Below are positions 43,438-52,549 of a stretch of 64,000 nucleotides of DNA, one piece after another. The stretch's first letter is position 1; every line of letters begins with the position of its first letter. The DNA lies in contig JBGAKR010000005.1 in assembly GCA_044224315.1 (NCBI GenBank), positions 62,001 to 126,000 on the forward strand, read 5' to 3'. The notes below the pieces were generated by a model. The model did not search any database. It saw nothing but the letters and a program-made list of their open reading frames with translations, and was not told where the DNA came from. The translations under genes and the position numbers were made by a program. Source of the DNA: JAGXTF01 sp044224315. Lineage in GTDB: Bacteria; Bacteroidota; Bacteroidia; NS11-12g; UBA955.

Positions 43438-43773
43438 ATGCTTAAAAGGATTACTCCTTTACTTATGTCGCTGCTCTTTTTAGGGCAGGTATTTGCATCG
43501 GCTTCCGCCGGGGTGCCGGTTTTACATTCCCAAAAGGATTTAAAAATTGCCCAAACCAAGGCCAATAGTAGTAGTGCTTATCTGGATGTTGCCATAGAAA
43601 ACGAGTTGGATGAAGATGACTTTGATGATTTACAAGATTTTCATCTGACTGACATTCAAAAAGAAAACTATCAGACTCCATTACTAAATTGCAAAAGAGA
43701 ATCTGAGGCCCATCTTATTTTTTGCAGAATCAATTCGGCTGTCAGGATTTTTACCTGCGTCTTTATTATTTAA
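43438..43773 (+). CDS. Small exported acidic hypothetical protein
   Basis: The 111-residue product has a signal peptide (M-L-K-R-I-T-P-L-L-M-S-L-L-F-L-G-Q-V-F-A), an acidic centre (E-N-E-L-D-E-D-D-F-D-D-L) and a hydrophobic C-terminus with two cysteines. I recognise no family. It is the gene nearest upstream of the structured leader and the dab operon on the same strand, but 446 bases separate it from dabA. It may be independent. Confidence 0.5.
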   Translation: MLKRITPLLMSLLFLGQVFASASAGVPVLHSQKDLKIAQTKANSSSAYLDVAIENELDEDDFDDLQDFHLTDIQKENYQTPLLNCKRESEAHLIFCRINSAVRIFTCVFII

Positions 43774-44030
43774 AAAATTATTTACACAACCCGGCATAAT
43801 CTTTTAGAAGATTGTGTTTTTGGTGTTTGTATTCAACCCCGTTTCGGCCGGTGCCGAAGCCTGCCTTATTCTATTCCGGGGCAGCGGAAAACACAAAAAA
43901 CAAAATAAAAATAACGAAAAAAAGTGAATCGCTTTTTTCTGTGGATTCTACAATTCGAACCCACACAAATAAACAGCAGCAAGGCTACACAAGGCTTTTG
44001 CACAGCTGATTATTGGAAAAAAACTAATAT
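43774..44030 (+). other. Leader / intergenic region before the structured element
   Basis: This stretch has no convincing gene. It contains two short hairpins: AATCTT / AAGATT with loop TTAG near 43799-43814, and TTTCGGC / GCCGAAG near 43844-43861 around loop CGGT. An open frame with GTG start at 43924 crosses it and the element below but reads low-complexity and overlaps the strong stems; I do not call it a gene. Confidence 0.4.
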
Positions 44031-44183
44031 AAATAACTGGTTCTTGCCGCTGGCGAAAAAAATGTCTGTCACATTGGAAGGCATATTCTGGCGTAGAGAG
44101 TATGTCACCTACCAGCTGGCAGGAACCATTTATTTTCGGAGAGATCCGGGTAATTTAATCATAGGCGCACCCGGACTCTCTCC
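44031..44183 (+). promoter_or_regulatory. Strongly structured leader of the dab operon (candidate cis-regulatory RNA)
   Basis: Two stable stems stand directly before dabA. In the first, AAATAA-C-TGGTTCTTGCC-GCTGG (44031-44053) pairs with CCAGC-T-GGCAGGAACCA-T-TTATTT (44112-44135): 22 bp with one bulge, one G-U pair and one mismatch. It encloses about 58 nt that can form further hairpins (AATGT / ACATT; GGCATA / TATGTC). In the second, GGAGAG-A-TCCGGGT (44138-44151) pairs with ACCCGGA-CT-CTCTCC (44169-44183) and is followed by a pyrimidine tract TTCTCTTTCTT. This is the shape of an aptamer-like domain plus a terminator- or sequestering-type hairpin. The dabA ATG lies 37 bases further. I do not recognise a known riboswitch class. 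The pairings are read directly; regulation is inferred. Confidence 0.55.
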
Positions 44184-44219
44184 TTCTCTTTCTTATATAA
44201 ATAAATCAAAAACGAAACG

Positions 44220-46742
44220 ATGAAAACGCACAATTCTACGCATGCGAATCCCCTTGGATTTAATGAAGAGCAGGTGCTCCATCATTTGAAGCATTATTTG
44301 CCCTCACAAGCACCGCTTAAAGATTTTATCCATCATAATACGTTGCATGCTTTTCAGGAATTTGACTTCCATACTGCAATGCAAACCGCCAACCAGATTT
44401 TTGGTTATAAAGTGTATTTGCAACTGGATGAATTCAGACAACTATATAAAGAAGGTAAAATTGCAGAGGCTAATATCGACAGAGCCATTGCCGAACGCGT
44501 TGGATCTAAAAACATCTCCGAATGGAAAAGACGCTTAATTCACAATGCATATAACACGGAGGTAAATCCGCGAATTGGGGCACTCAAGCAGGCCTGGAAG
44601 GACATCTACCACATCAACCTGGAAAAAGTTACGCATCCCATTTTATTCCGAACCATTAGCAATTATCTCGACCAAGGCATTGCCATTAGGCCCTTCCCTG
44701 TTGAACACAAGGGTTTAATCAGTGCCATGCGCGAAATGGTAAAAAACAGTTATGCCAATTTTTTCCGTTCAAAACGGGTGGTGAATTTACTGGTGCATAG
44801 CCAATGCAAACCGCATAATTTATTGCACATACTTGTGGGCGATGAAAGCCTTTATGAGCAATATCTTTTCGATCAGCAATTTATGCATCCGGGTTGGTCC
44901 GGCATGGTATCCGCAATTGAAGACCAAAGCCAAACTTTATTGGATTCAAGAAAAATAACCCTGCACGATTTTATTGCCCTGGAATTATTGCTCGAAATTG
45001 ATGCATTGGATGTGAAATTCGGAGAAAATTGGGCACCGCTGGCTTCCAGAATTAATGAAAAACCCCAGCCCCTTTTCGATACTGTAGAATTTACTGAACT
45101 CGCCGAAGTCATGGCCATTTGGCAAGAATCTTACGAGTGGAGCTATTACGATACCGTGCTATCGGGAATTATAACCAATACAGCACAAACACATTCTACT
45201 GGTGCAAAAAAATTCGATGCCCTATTTTGTATTGACGACCGTGAATGTTCCATTCGCAGGCATCTCGAAAATACTGAGCCCGAATGCAGCACTTATGCCA
45301 CACCCGGATTTTTCAATGTTGAATTTTATTTCCAACCCCAGGGCGGTAAATTTTATACCAAAGTTTGCCCTGCACCGGTTACGCCAAAATACTTAATCAA
45401 AGAATTAAATACCACAGACAAACGCAGGTCTGAGGCTCATTTCACCAAGCATTCACATTCATTGCTTTTTGGATGGATGATTTCACAAACCTTGGGATTC
45501 TGGTCTGCTTTCAGGTTGTTTTTAAATATTTTCCGTCCTACAATTAGTCCGGCTACATCCTACTCCTTCAGGCATATGGACAAGCATGCCACATTGAGTA
45601 TAGAAAATACAAATCCCAACGACAAAGTGCATGGATTACAAATTGGATTTACCCTCACTGAAATGGCCGATCGGGTGGAAGGATTATTGCGTAGTATAGG
45701 ACTGGTAGAGAATATCAGTTCAATTGTATATGTAGTGGGTCATGGGGCAAGCAGTGTAAACAACACCCATTATGCCGGCTATGATTGTGGGGCATGTTCG
45801 GGGCGTCCGGGCTCGGTAAATGCGCGGGTCATATCATTTATGGCCAATCACCCACAAGTGCGCGAAATTTTGGCCAGCCGAGGTTTAAAAATTCCGGAAA
45901 GCACCCGGTTTATTGGCGCAATGCACGATACAACCCGCGATGAAATTGAGTTTTACGACGAAAATATTCTGTCTGTAAGTAATTTAAAATTGCACAATGC
46001 AAATAAAATTTCATTTCAAAAAGCGCTTGATTTAAATGCAAAAGAACGTTCGCGCAGGTTTGTTTTAATGAATCATCATAAGCCTGCCTCAGTGGTACAC
46101 GAAAAGGTAAAACTGCGTTCTGTATCGTTGTTTGAACCTCGCCCCGAGCTGAACCATGCCACCAATACACTCTGTGTGGTAGGCCGCCGAACACTTACCG
46201 ACCATTTGTTTTTAGACCGCAGGGCATTTATGAATTCGTACGATTACAGCACCGATTTAGATGGCAAATATTTATTGGGAATTATGAGACCGGTTGCACC
46301 TGTTTGTGGGGGTATTAATCTGGAATATTATTTCTCGCGGGTTGATAATTATAAACTAGGCGCTGGCACCAAATTACCCCACAATGTAATGGGACTAATT
46401 GGCGTTGCAAACGGTGCCGATGGAGATCTGCGTCCGGGCTTGCCAAGTCAGATGATAGAGGTACATGACCCCATGCGCCTGCTGGTTATTGTAGAGCATT
46501 TTCCTGAGGTGGTATTATCCATTCTGCAATCGCATCCTCCTACTTATGAATGGTTTCAAAACAATTGGATTCATTTGGTTGTAATTAATCCTGAAACAAA
46601 ATCACTTTTCCGTTTTAAAAATGGCCAATTCAACCCCTACCAACCGTTACCAAAGGAGCTGAAACACGCGCCTGACCTGCTGGATTTATTTGAAAATGTT
46701 TCGGATAATATACCGGTTTACTTAATTAATGAACCTGCATGA
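44220..46742 (+). CDS. dabA: DabA, inorganic carbon uptake complex subunit (DUF2309)
   Basis: The 840-residue protein carries the zinc and acid residues of DabA: C-I-D-D-R-E with Cys 337 and Asp 339, H-G-A-S with His 508, and Y-D-C-G-A-C with Cys 523. The spacing between His and the last Cys (15) is the same as in the described DabA of Halothiobacillus. This is a beta-carbonic-anhydrase-like site in a cytoplasmic subunit that, with the membrane subunit DabB, converts CO2 to bicarbonate one-way using ion motive force. It is of normal length and starts M-K-T-H-N-S-T-H. Its stop overlaps dabB by four bases (ATGA). Confidence 0.93.
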   Translation: MKTHNSTHANPLGFNEEQVLHHLKHYLPSQAPLKDFIHHNTLHAFQEFDFHTAMQTANQIFGYKVYLQLDEFRQLYKEGKIAEANIDRAIAERVGSKNISEWKRRLIHNAYNTEVNPRIGALKQAWKDIYHINLEKVTHPILFRTISNYLDQGIAIRPFPVEHKGLISAMREMVKNSYANFFRSKRVVNLLVHSQCKPHNLLHILVGDESLYEQYLFDQQFMHPGWSGMVSAIEDQSQTLLDSRKITLHDFIALELLLEIDALDVKFGENWAPLASRINEKPQPLFDTVEFTELAEVMAIWQESYEWSYYDTVLSGIITNTAQTHSTGAKKFDALFCIDDRECSIRRHLENTEPECSTYATPGFFNVEFYFQPQGGKFYTKVCPAPVTPKYLIKELNTTDKRRSEAHFTKHSHSLLFGWMISQTLGFWSAFRLFLNIFRPTISPATSYSFRHMDKHATLSIENTNPNDKVHGLQIGFTLTEMADRVEGLLRSIGLVENISSIVYVVGHGASSVNNTHYAGYDCGACSGRPGSVNARVISFMANHPQVREILASRGLKIPESTRFIGAMHDTTRDEIEFYDENILSVSNLKLHNANKISFQKALDLNAKERSRRFVLMNHHKPASVVHEKVKLRSVSLFEPRPELNHATNTLCVVGRRTLTDHLFLDRRAFMNSYDYSTDLDGKYLLGIMRPVAPVCGGINLEYYFSRVDNYKLGAGTKLPHNVMGLIGVANGADGDLRPGLPSQMIEVHDPMRLLVIVEHFPEVVLSILQSHPPTYEWFQNNWIHLVVINPETKSLFRFKNGQFNPYQPLPKELKHAPDLLDLFENVSDNIPVYLINEPA

Positions 46743-48610
46743 AATATCTGTTAAATGTATTTTTGCTAATACCGATACTGGGTTTTATAATCAGTTTCAT
46801 CATTCCTTCGCGCAAAGAAAAATTACTATCACGCACGGCTTTTTTAACGGCGGGGCTTAATTTTTTATGCCTGGTTATATTTATCATTTCATGGTTATTT
46901 GGCAACCATCAGGTAATTAATTTACCCGATATTGTTTTATACCAATCTCCGGGTTATGAATTTTTATTGGATTTGTTTTTCGACCGAATAACAGCCGTAT
47001 ATCTTTTTGTGGGCGCCATTCTCACATTTTTAATTACTGTATATTCACGTTACTATTTGCATCGCGAATCGGGGTATAAACGCTTTTTTAATACCATTCT
47101 GTTTTTTTATCTGGGTTATAATATTACCGTTTTATCGGGCAATTTTGAAACCCTTTTTGTAGGTTGGGAAATACTGGGTATTTCTTCCTTTTTACTCATT
47201 GCCTTTTACCGCGACCGGTATTTGCCGGTGCGAAATGCTGTAAAAGTGTTTTCGATATACCGCATAGGCGATGTGGGAATTCTTTTGGCGATGTGGGCAA
47301 GCCACCATCTCTGGCACCAGAACATTACTTTTTTAAAACTTAACAATCACTTACTGGTGCATGAAAATCTTGAAGGTCACAGTGCAGTTGGGCTATTTAT
47401 AGCTCTGATGATTTTGATTGCTGCGGCGGCAAAATCGGCACAGTTGCCTTTTTCTTCGTGGCTGCCCCGCGCCATGGAAGGACCTACCCCTTCCAGCGCA
47501 ATTTTTTATGGTTCCCTATCCGTGCATTTTGGCGTATTTCTTTTACTACGCACCTACCCTTTCTGGGAAAACCAGATTGCAATGCGCATTCTTACCGCTT
47601 TGCTAGGACTTAGTACCAGCATTGTTGCCTCGCTGATTGCACGCGTACAATCGTCGATTAAAACACAAATTGCCTATGCTTCTATTGCCCAAATCGGATT
47701 AATATTTATTGAAATCGCAGCAGGTTTTGAAGATTTGGCATTATTCCATTTTGCCGGAAATGCCTTTTTACGAACCTATCAGTTACTGGTTTCTCCCTCG
47801 GTAGTAAGTTATATGATTAAAGAACAATTTTATAACTTTAAACCGCGTAAACATTCTCTCGAAGACAGCTTTCCTAAAAGGGTTGAATACTCCACCTATA
47901 TCCTAAGTTTAAAGGAGTTTAACCTGGATACAATCATGAACCGATTTGTATTTACACCCTTAAAAAAACTGGGCCATCAATTGGATTTTATAACCGTAAA
48001 AAATGTATTTTACTATGTAATACCAGCTTATATCCTGGGCTGTTTTTTTCTGTTTCACGAAGATAATATCCCCGATTTAATTGAACGAGCCCTCCCTGTT
48101 ATTTTTTCTTTCATAGGTCTTTTAATGGTGCTTAAATCCTTTTCCGAACGCAAATCCCCTTCGCTTGCCTGGTTGCTGATTATCATGAATCATTTTTGGA
48201 TTGCCCTGGCGGTTTCGTTCAACGAGCACTATGATTTAGGGCACTCAGCTATTTATTTAAGCGGTATTACAGTATTCGGAATTCTAGGATATATCAGCTT
48301 GCGTAAACTGCAAAAAATCGAAACCCAATACTATACTTTAAATCAATATTACGGGCATGTATATGAGCACCCAAAATTTGCCATATTATTTTTAATCGCA
48401 TGCCTTGGACTTATGGGATTCCCTATTTCTCCCACTTTTATAGGCGAAGATTTATTGTTTACCCATATCCACGAAAATCAATTTTTTCTGGCATTTTTTA
48501 ATTCCATGGCTTTCATTATCGGGGGCATGGCCATTGTGCGGCTCTATGCCAGATTATTCCTGGGCCCACATGTAAAAACTTATCATGAAACACCCTTCAA
48601 ATCCTCTTAA
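46739..48610 (+). CDS. dabB: DabB, membrane subunit of inorganic carbon uptake complex (NuoL/MrpA-like)
   Basis: The 623-residue protein has about 14 or more hydrophobic segments and the proton-channel core of NuoL/MrpA-type antiporter subunits: V-G-W-E-I-L-G-I-S-S-F-L-L-I, A-A-K-S-A-Q-L-P-F-S-S-W-L-P-R-A-M-E-G-P-T-P-S-S-A, then A-S-I-A-Q-I-G-L. This Lys/Glu-containing core is used for ion translocation. DabB couples ion flow to DabA. The start overlaps dabA. It lacks the long lateral helix of NuoL, as is usual for DabB. Confidence 0.92.
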   Translation: MKYLLNVFLLIPILGFIISFIIPSRKEKLLSRTAFLTAGLNFLCLVIFIISWLFGNHQVINLPDIVLYQSPGYEFLLDLFFDRITAVYLFVGAILTFLITVYSRYYLHRESGYKRFFNTILFFYLGYNITVLSGNFETLFVGWEILGISSFLLIAFYRDRYLPVRNAVKVFSIYRIGDVGILLAMWASHHLWHQNITFLKLNNHLLVHENLEGHSAVGLFIALMILIAAAAKSAQLPFSSWLPRAMEGPTPSSAIFYGSLSVHFGVFLLLRTYPFWENQIAMRILTALLGLSTSIVASLIARVQSSIKTQIAYASIAQIGLIFIEIAAGFEDLALFHFAGNAFLRTYQLLVSPSVVSYMIKEQFYNFKPRKHSLEDSFPKRVEYSTYILSLKEFNLDTIMNRFVFTPLKKLGHQLDFITVKNVFYYVIPAYILGCFFLFHEDNIPDLIERALPVIFSFIGLLMVLKSFSERKSPSLAWLLIIMNHFWIALAVSFNEHYDLGHSAIYLSGITVFGILGYISLRKLQKIETQYYTLNQYYGHVYEHPKFAILFLIACLGLMGFPISPTFIGEDLLFTHIHENQFFLAFFNSMAFIIGGMAIVRLYARLFLGPHVKTYHETPFKSS

Positions 48611-48622
48611 AAAAAACAAAAA

Positions 48623-50230
48623 ATGAAACATAACGAACATAATATTCCAAAAGATGGAATTGCAGGCCTGAGAGAAAATATCCAGGCCGATGCACTATCA
48701 GGTTTTCTGGTTTTCCTGTTGGCATTGCCGCTTAGCTTAGGCATTGCAAAAGCCAGTGATTTCCCCGCCATAATGGGCTTGATAACCGCCATGATCGGGG
48801 GTATCGTTGTATCCTTTATTGCGGGTTCAAAACTTACTATAAAAGGCCCTGCTGCGGGTTTAATTGTGATTGTTGCCGGAGCTGTATCAGAGCTGGGACA
48901 AGGCAATTCCGAACGCGGATGGCACCTTGCCCTGGGCGCAATTATTGTGGCCGGTTTATTACAAATCATTTTTGGTATGATACGCCTGGGCTCACTGGTA
49001 GATTTTTTTCCACTCAGCGCTGTCCACGGTATGCTGGCCGCTATTGGTATCATAATTATTTCAAAACAATTTCACATTTTAATGGGCATAAATCCTGTTA
49101 CTGCAGAAGGTAAACCCATGGTTGAACCGCTAGAGTTGATTGGGAAAATCCCCGACACCCTTATGCATATAAATACCAATGTGGCCATAGTGGGTATTGT
49201 GAGTTTGTTAATTGTATTTTTATGGCCCCGAATTAAACAATCTTTTTTACGCAAAATTCCGGCTCCGGTTATTGTATTATTGGTAGCTGTACCCCTGGCA
49301 AAATTAATACCTGGCGGACCTAAACAATTGGTGCATTTTGAAAAAACTTTGCTCGATACTTTGGCTGTAAATGAAAGTTTTGAGGGCTTTAATCAATTTG
49401 GTATTTTCTTTAAATATGTAATCATGTTTGCGCTAGTGGGTAGTCTCGAATCGTTGCTCACTGTAAAAGCAGTAGATATGCTTGATCCATGGAAACGCAA
49501 ATCCAATGCAAACCGCGATTTGATGGGTGTAGGGATAGGAAACGTAATAGCCGGCACCCTGGGGGGCTTGCCCATGATCAGCGAAGTAGCCCGAAGCAGC
49601 GCCAATGTTAGCAATGGTGCCCGCACCCGCTGGGCCAATATGTTTCACGGTATTTTTATCCTAATTTTTCTGTTACTGGATCTTGAATTTAATGATTTAA
49701 TTCCCAATGCCGCACTGGCTGCCATGCTTATCGGAGTTGGATTCAAACTGGCGAGTCCTAAAGAATTTGGCCGCATGGCTTCTATTGGAATTGAACAATT
49801 AATTATTTTTATCACTACCATTGTTGTAACACTTTCTACCGATTTGTTGGTGGGAATTGCCGCTGGTATAGTAGTAAAACTAATTACCCAAATGGTATTT
49901 GGTGCTCCGCTCAAAACAATGTTTAAAGCCAGCGTAGTAATCAGTGGACACAATGCAAAAATTAACGGCTCGGCTGTTTTTTCAAATTGGCTGGGTATAA
50001 AAAAACAACTCATTAAATTCAACCTAAAAGACCATGTGGTAGTGGACGTGCGCAATTGTAATGTGGTAGACCATACCGTAATCGACAACTTGTTGCACAT
50101 GGAACATGACTTTGAAAACGAAGGCGGGAAAATGGACGTAATTGGACTGGACGAATTTGAAGTGGTGTCTAAAAAAGGCCATCAACTTAGTGCCAGAAAA
50201 AGAAGTAAGTCAACCAAAATTAAATTTTAA
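48623..50230 (+). CDS. SulP family anion transporter with STAS domain (bicarbonate/sulfate type)
   Basis: The 535-residue protein is of SulP type: about 12 membrane segments, with D-A-L-S-G-F-L-V-F-L-L-A-L-P-L-S-L-G-I-A-K-A-S-D-F-P near the start (split here in reading) and I-K-G-P-A-A-G-L. A cytoplasmic STAS domain closes it at about 440-525 (V-V-V-D-V-R-N-C-N-V-V-D-H-T). SulP proteins move sulfate, bicarbonate or other anions, often with Na+ or H+. Its place in the dab operon (12 bases after dabB, 12 before the porin) argues for bicarbonate, as in BicA-like proteins, though sulfate is not excluded. Confidence 0.9.
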   Translation: MKHNEHNIPKDGIAGLRENIQADALSGFLVFLLALPLSLGIAKASDFPAIMGLITAMIGGIVVSFIAGSKLTIKGPAAGLIVIVAGAVSELGQGNSERGWHLALGAIIVAGLLQIIFGMIRLGSLVDFFPLSAVHGMLAAIGIIIISKQFHILMGINPVTAEGKPMVEPLELIGKIPDTLMHINTNVAIVGIVSLLIVFLWPRIKQSFLRKIPAPVIVLLVAVPLAKLIPGGPKQLVHFEKTLLDTLAVNESFEGFNQFGIFFKYVIMFALVGSLESLLTVKAVDMLDPWKRKSNANRDLMGVGIGNVIAGTLGGLPMISEVARSSANVSNGARTRWANMFHGIFILIFLLLDLEFNDLIPNAALAAMLIGVGFKLASPKEFGRMASIGIEQLIIFITTIVVTLSTDLLVGIAAGIVVKLITQMVFGAPLKTMFKASVVISGHNAKINGSAVFSNWLGIKKQLIKFNLKDHVVVDVRNCNVVDHTVIDNLLHMEHDFENEGGKMDVIGLDEFEVVSKKGHQLSARKRSKSTKIKF

Positions 50231-50242
50231 TTTGCACCGTAA

Positions 50243-51532
50243 ATGAAAAAGATAATCTTTGTTTTGCTTGCCATATCCGGAGTATACTCTAAATCATTGG
50301 CCCAAAAACCTTTAAATGAATTAAAATTAAATCTCAATGAAGATGGCAGCCATTATTTCAAAGCTACTGCCAATGTTCAGGTTTGGATGCGCTATACCCA
50401 AATGGATCCCAATTCCAAAGTAAACGGGTATGGAGTTGGCGATTTCTACGATATAGGCATCCGCCGATTGCGTTTTCAGGCCTATGGTCAACTTACCGAC
50501 AGGGTTTTTATTTATACCCAGTTTGGACAAAATAATTTCACCGCCAACACACCCCGATTTACCGGCGCATTTTTTCACGATGCAGTGGCAGAATACAAGG
50601 TCCATAAAGACCATATCTCTATCGGTTCGGGCCTTTCTGGCTGGAGTGGGCTGGGACGCTATGCTTCACCCGCAATTGGAAGTATTATGACCCTCGATGC
50701 GCCCCTGTATCAGCAAGCTACCAACAGCACTACCGATCAGTTTTTGCGCAAATTAAGTGTTTATGCAAAAGGCAAAATTTCACACCTCGATTATCGCATT
50801 GCATTATCCAATCCTCAAAATGCTATCAACGGAGGAGCGGGAATTACCAAGCCCGACACTACCATGGCATCATTCTCTCCACACCATCCGCATATGCAAA
50901 CACAAGCCTATTTAAAATGGGAGTTTTTTGATAAAGAATCCAATTTAATTCCATATTTACCAGGCTGTTATTTAGGCACAAAAAAGGTATTCAATATCGG
51001 AGCCGGATTTACAAATCAGCCTTATGCCATGCGTCAGAAAGGCGAATCGCTGGCCGATAGCAATAACTATGTGGCGATGACGCTGTGGAATGTGGATGTG
51101 TTTTTGGATTTACCCTTAAATAAAAACATAGGTGATGCATTCACTTTTTATGGTGCATATTCTAATTACAATTTCGGTAAAAATTACCTGCGTATGAACG
51201 GGGCAATGAATCCAACCACTACCCCAAATGCGGGCAATGCTTATGCCATGATCGGAACAGGCACTACATTGTACTCACAAATGGGATATTTGTTTGGAAA
51301 AAAATTATTACCCGGGGGTGCACGTTTGCAAATTTTTGCAGCCGCACAATATTCTAAATACCAGGCAAAAAAAGACCCCATGTTGATGACCGAAACCGGA
51401 TTAAATTATTTAGTGAGCGGTGTGCATAATCATAAAATTTCTGTAATGTATCAAAACCGTCCTGTATATACCGGCCAAAGTGTTACCGACCACAAAGGCA
51501 TGATAGTATTACAGTTTCAGGCAGGTATTTAA
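50243..51532 (+). CDS. Outer-membrane porin, OprO/OprP-like
   Basis: The 429-residue product has a signal peptide (M-K-K-I-I-F-V-L-L-A-I-S-G-V-Y-S-K-S-L-A) and a barrel pattern like Bacteroidota porins: D-I-G-I-R-R-L-R-F-Q-A-Y-G-Q-L-T-D-R-V near residue 73, N-N-F-x-x-N-T-P-R, and a C-terminus V-L-Q-F-Q-A-G-I. The R-R-L-R-F and early R-Y-T-Q segments are seen in phosphate- or anion-selective porins. Being 12 bases behind the SulP gene, it is likely to allow bicarbonate or other anions through the outer membrane. Selectivity cannot be read from sequence. Confidence 0.8.
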   Translation: MKKIIFVLLAISGVYSKSLAQKPLNELKLNLNEDGSHYFKATANVQVWMRYTQMDPNSKVNGYGVGDFYDIGIRRLRFQAYGQLTDRVFIYTQFGQNNFTANTPRFTGAFFHDAVAEYKVHKDHISIGSGLSGWSGLGRYASPAIGSIMTLDAPLYQQATNSTTDQFLRKLSVYAKGKISHLDYRIALSNPQNAINGGAGITKPDTTMASFSPHHPHMQTQAYLKWEFFDKESNLIPYLPGCYLGTKKVFNIGAGFTNQPYAMRQKGESLADSNNYVAMTLWNVDVFLDLPLNKNIGDAFTFYGAYSNYNFGKNYLRMNGAMNPTTTPNAGNAYAMIGTGTTLYSQMGYLFGKKLLPGGARLQIFAAAQYSKYQAKKDPMLMTETGLNYLVSGVHNHKISVMYQNRPVYTGQSVTDHKGMIVLQFQAGI

Positions 51533-51597
51533 ATAATTGTTCATCAGAACAAATGGTGGCTATTCTGTCGCCATTTGTTTTTAAAATCTTAAATAAC

Positions 51598-52338
51598 GTG
51601 ACTTATATTCACAAAATATTTTTCATAATCGCACTTCTTTTTATTTACTCCAATTCGCATCCACTATGCGCGCAGCAAAATTATTTTAATGTTCCCAGTG
51701 GTGAAATCACTCAAAATAAAGTATGGTTTGTGCAGCATCAAATTAATTTTAACCGCGGTTTTTATCAAAACAATTTAACGGTTGATAGGGGCATAGGAAA
51801 AGGAATGGAAGTAGGTTTCAATATTTTTAGTATGGATGTAAGAACCCATCCCTTACGCATCGAAAAAAACCTCAATCATCCAATACTGCCATTAAGTCCG
51901 CTGGTATTAATAAATTTTCAAAAAAGCTGGAAGGTAAAATCATTCAATATTAGCCTGGGCGCGCAGGGTGGACCCGGAACCATATTTCACAAAGGTATTC
52001 ATCCGGCTGGCTGGCAATACGGTGTGATAAATAAAACTTTCGAAAAAAATTGGATGTTCAGTGCCGGATACTATTTGGGCAATTTTCATTACCTGGGCAA
52101 TGGTTCTAAATATGGTTTTGTGTTTGGATTTGATTGCAAAGTATTTGAATCTGTTAAAAATAAAACAGCTATACATATAAATGCGGATATTATCTCGGGC
52201 ACAAATAACATTTCGGTAATGGTACCCGGATTGGCGCTGAGTTTTGGTAAACATTTTATTGTATCTGCTGGCCGGCAAATCCCTTACCCGGGCAGCACTA
52301 CCTCAAAAGGTGGGGTAATCGAATTTACATGGAAATAA
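51598..52338 (+). CDS. Outer-membrane barrel-like protein at the end of the dab operon
   Basis: The GTG at 51598 gives 246 residues with a good signal peptide (M-T-Y-I-H-K-I-F-F-I-I-A-L-L-F-I-Y, ending L-C-A-Q); the ATG at 51553 would place 15 extra residues before it. The body is rich in amphipathic strands (F-N-I-S-L-G-A-Q-G-G-P-G; W-M-F-S-A-G-Y-Y-L-G-N-F), and the last strand is G-G-V-I-E-F-T-W-K, suitable for an outer-membrane barrel. No family recognised. It lies 65 bases after the porin and before a terminator, so it is probably the last gene of the operon. Confidence 0.7.
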   Translation: MTYIHKIFFIIALLFIYSNSHPLCAQQNYFNVPSGEITQNKVWFVQHQINFNRGFYQNNLTVDRGIGKGMEVGFNIFSMDVRTHPLRIEKNLNHPILPLSPLVLINFQKSWKVKSFNISLGAQGGPGTIFHKGIHPAGWQYGVINKTFEKNWMFSAGYYLGNFHYLGNGSKYGFVFGFDCKVFESVKNKTAIHINADIISGTNNISVMVPGLALSFGKHFIVSAGRQIPYPGSTTSKGGVIEFTWK

Positions 52339-52423
52339 ATTTTCTGGATTCAGGCAACTTTAAGAAATGTGCTTGTGTCTTATATTCGAGAACACTCCCG
52401 TTCTTTCATGGATTTTGGATTAG

Positions 52424-52450
52424 AAAAGGCACCTGATGGGTGCTTTTTTT
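52424..52450 (+). terminator. Intrinsic terminator of the dab operon
   Basis: The stem AAAAGGCACC / GGTGCTTTTT (one G-U pair, loop TGATG) is followed by more T. It lies 86 bases after the last gene of the operon. Confidence 0.75.
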
Positions 52451-52469
52451 TTGATTTGGAAATGGGGTT

Positions 52470-52520
52470 TTGGCTAAGGTGAGTTGGTTGACTTTTTTGG
52501 AGTTGGTTGACTTTTTTGAA
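52470..52520 (+). repeat. Short direct repeat before the 121-bp array
   Basis: GAGTTGGTTGACTTTTTTG occurs twice in tandem (from about 52480 and 52499, slight differences at the edges). The sequence leads into the larger array and may be part of the same expansion. Confidence 0.6.
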
Positions 52521-52549
52521 ACTTGATGTGCTTTGGAGAACTTTTTGTG

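Noticed and set aside
43924..44223. GTG-started frame of 99 codons before dabA
   Set aside because: It crosses both strong stems of the leader, has no family likeness and overlaps the dabA start; more likely a chance frame over a structured RNA.
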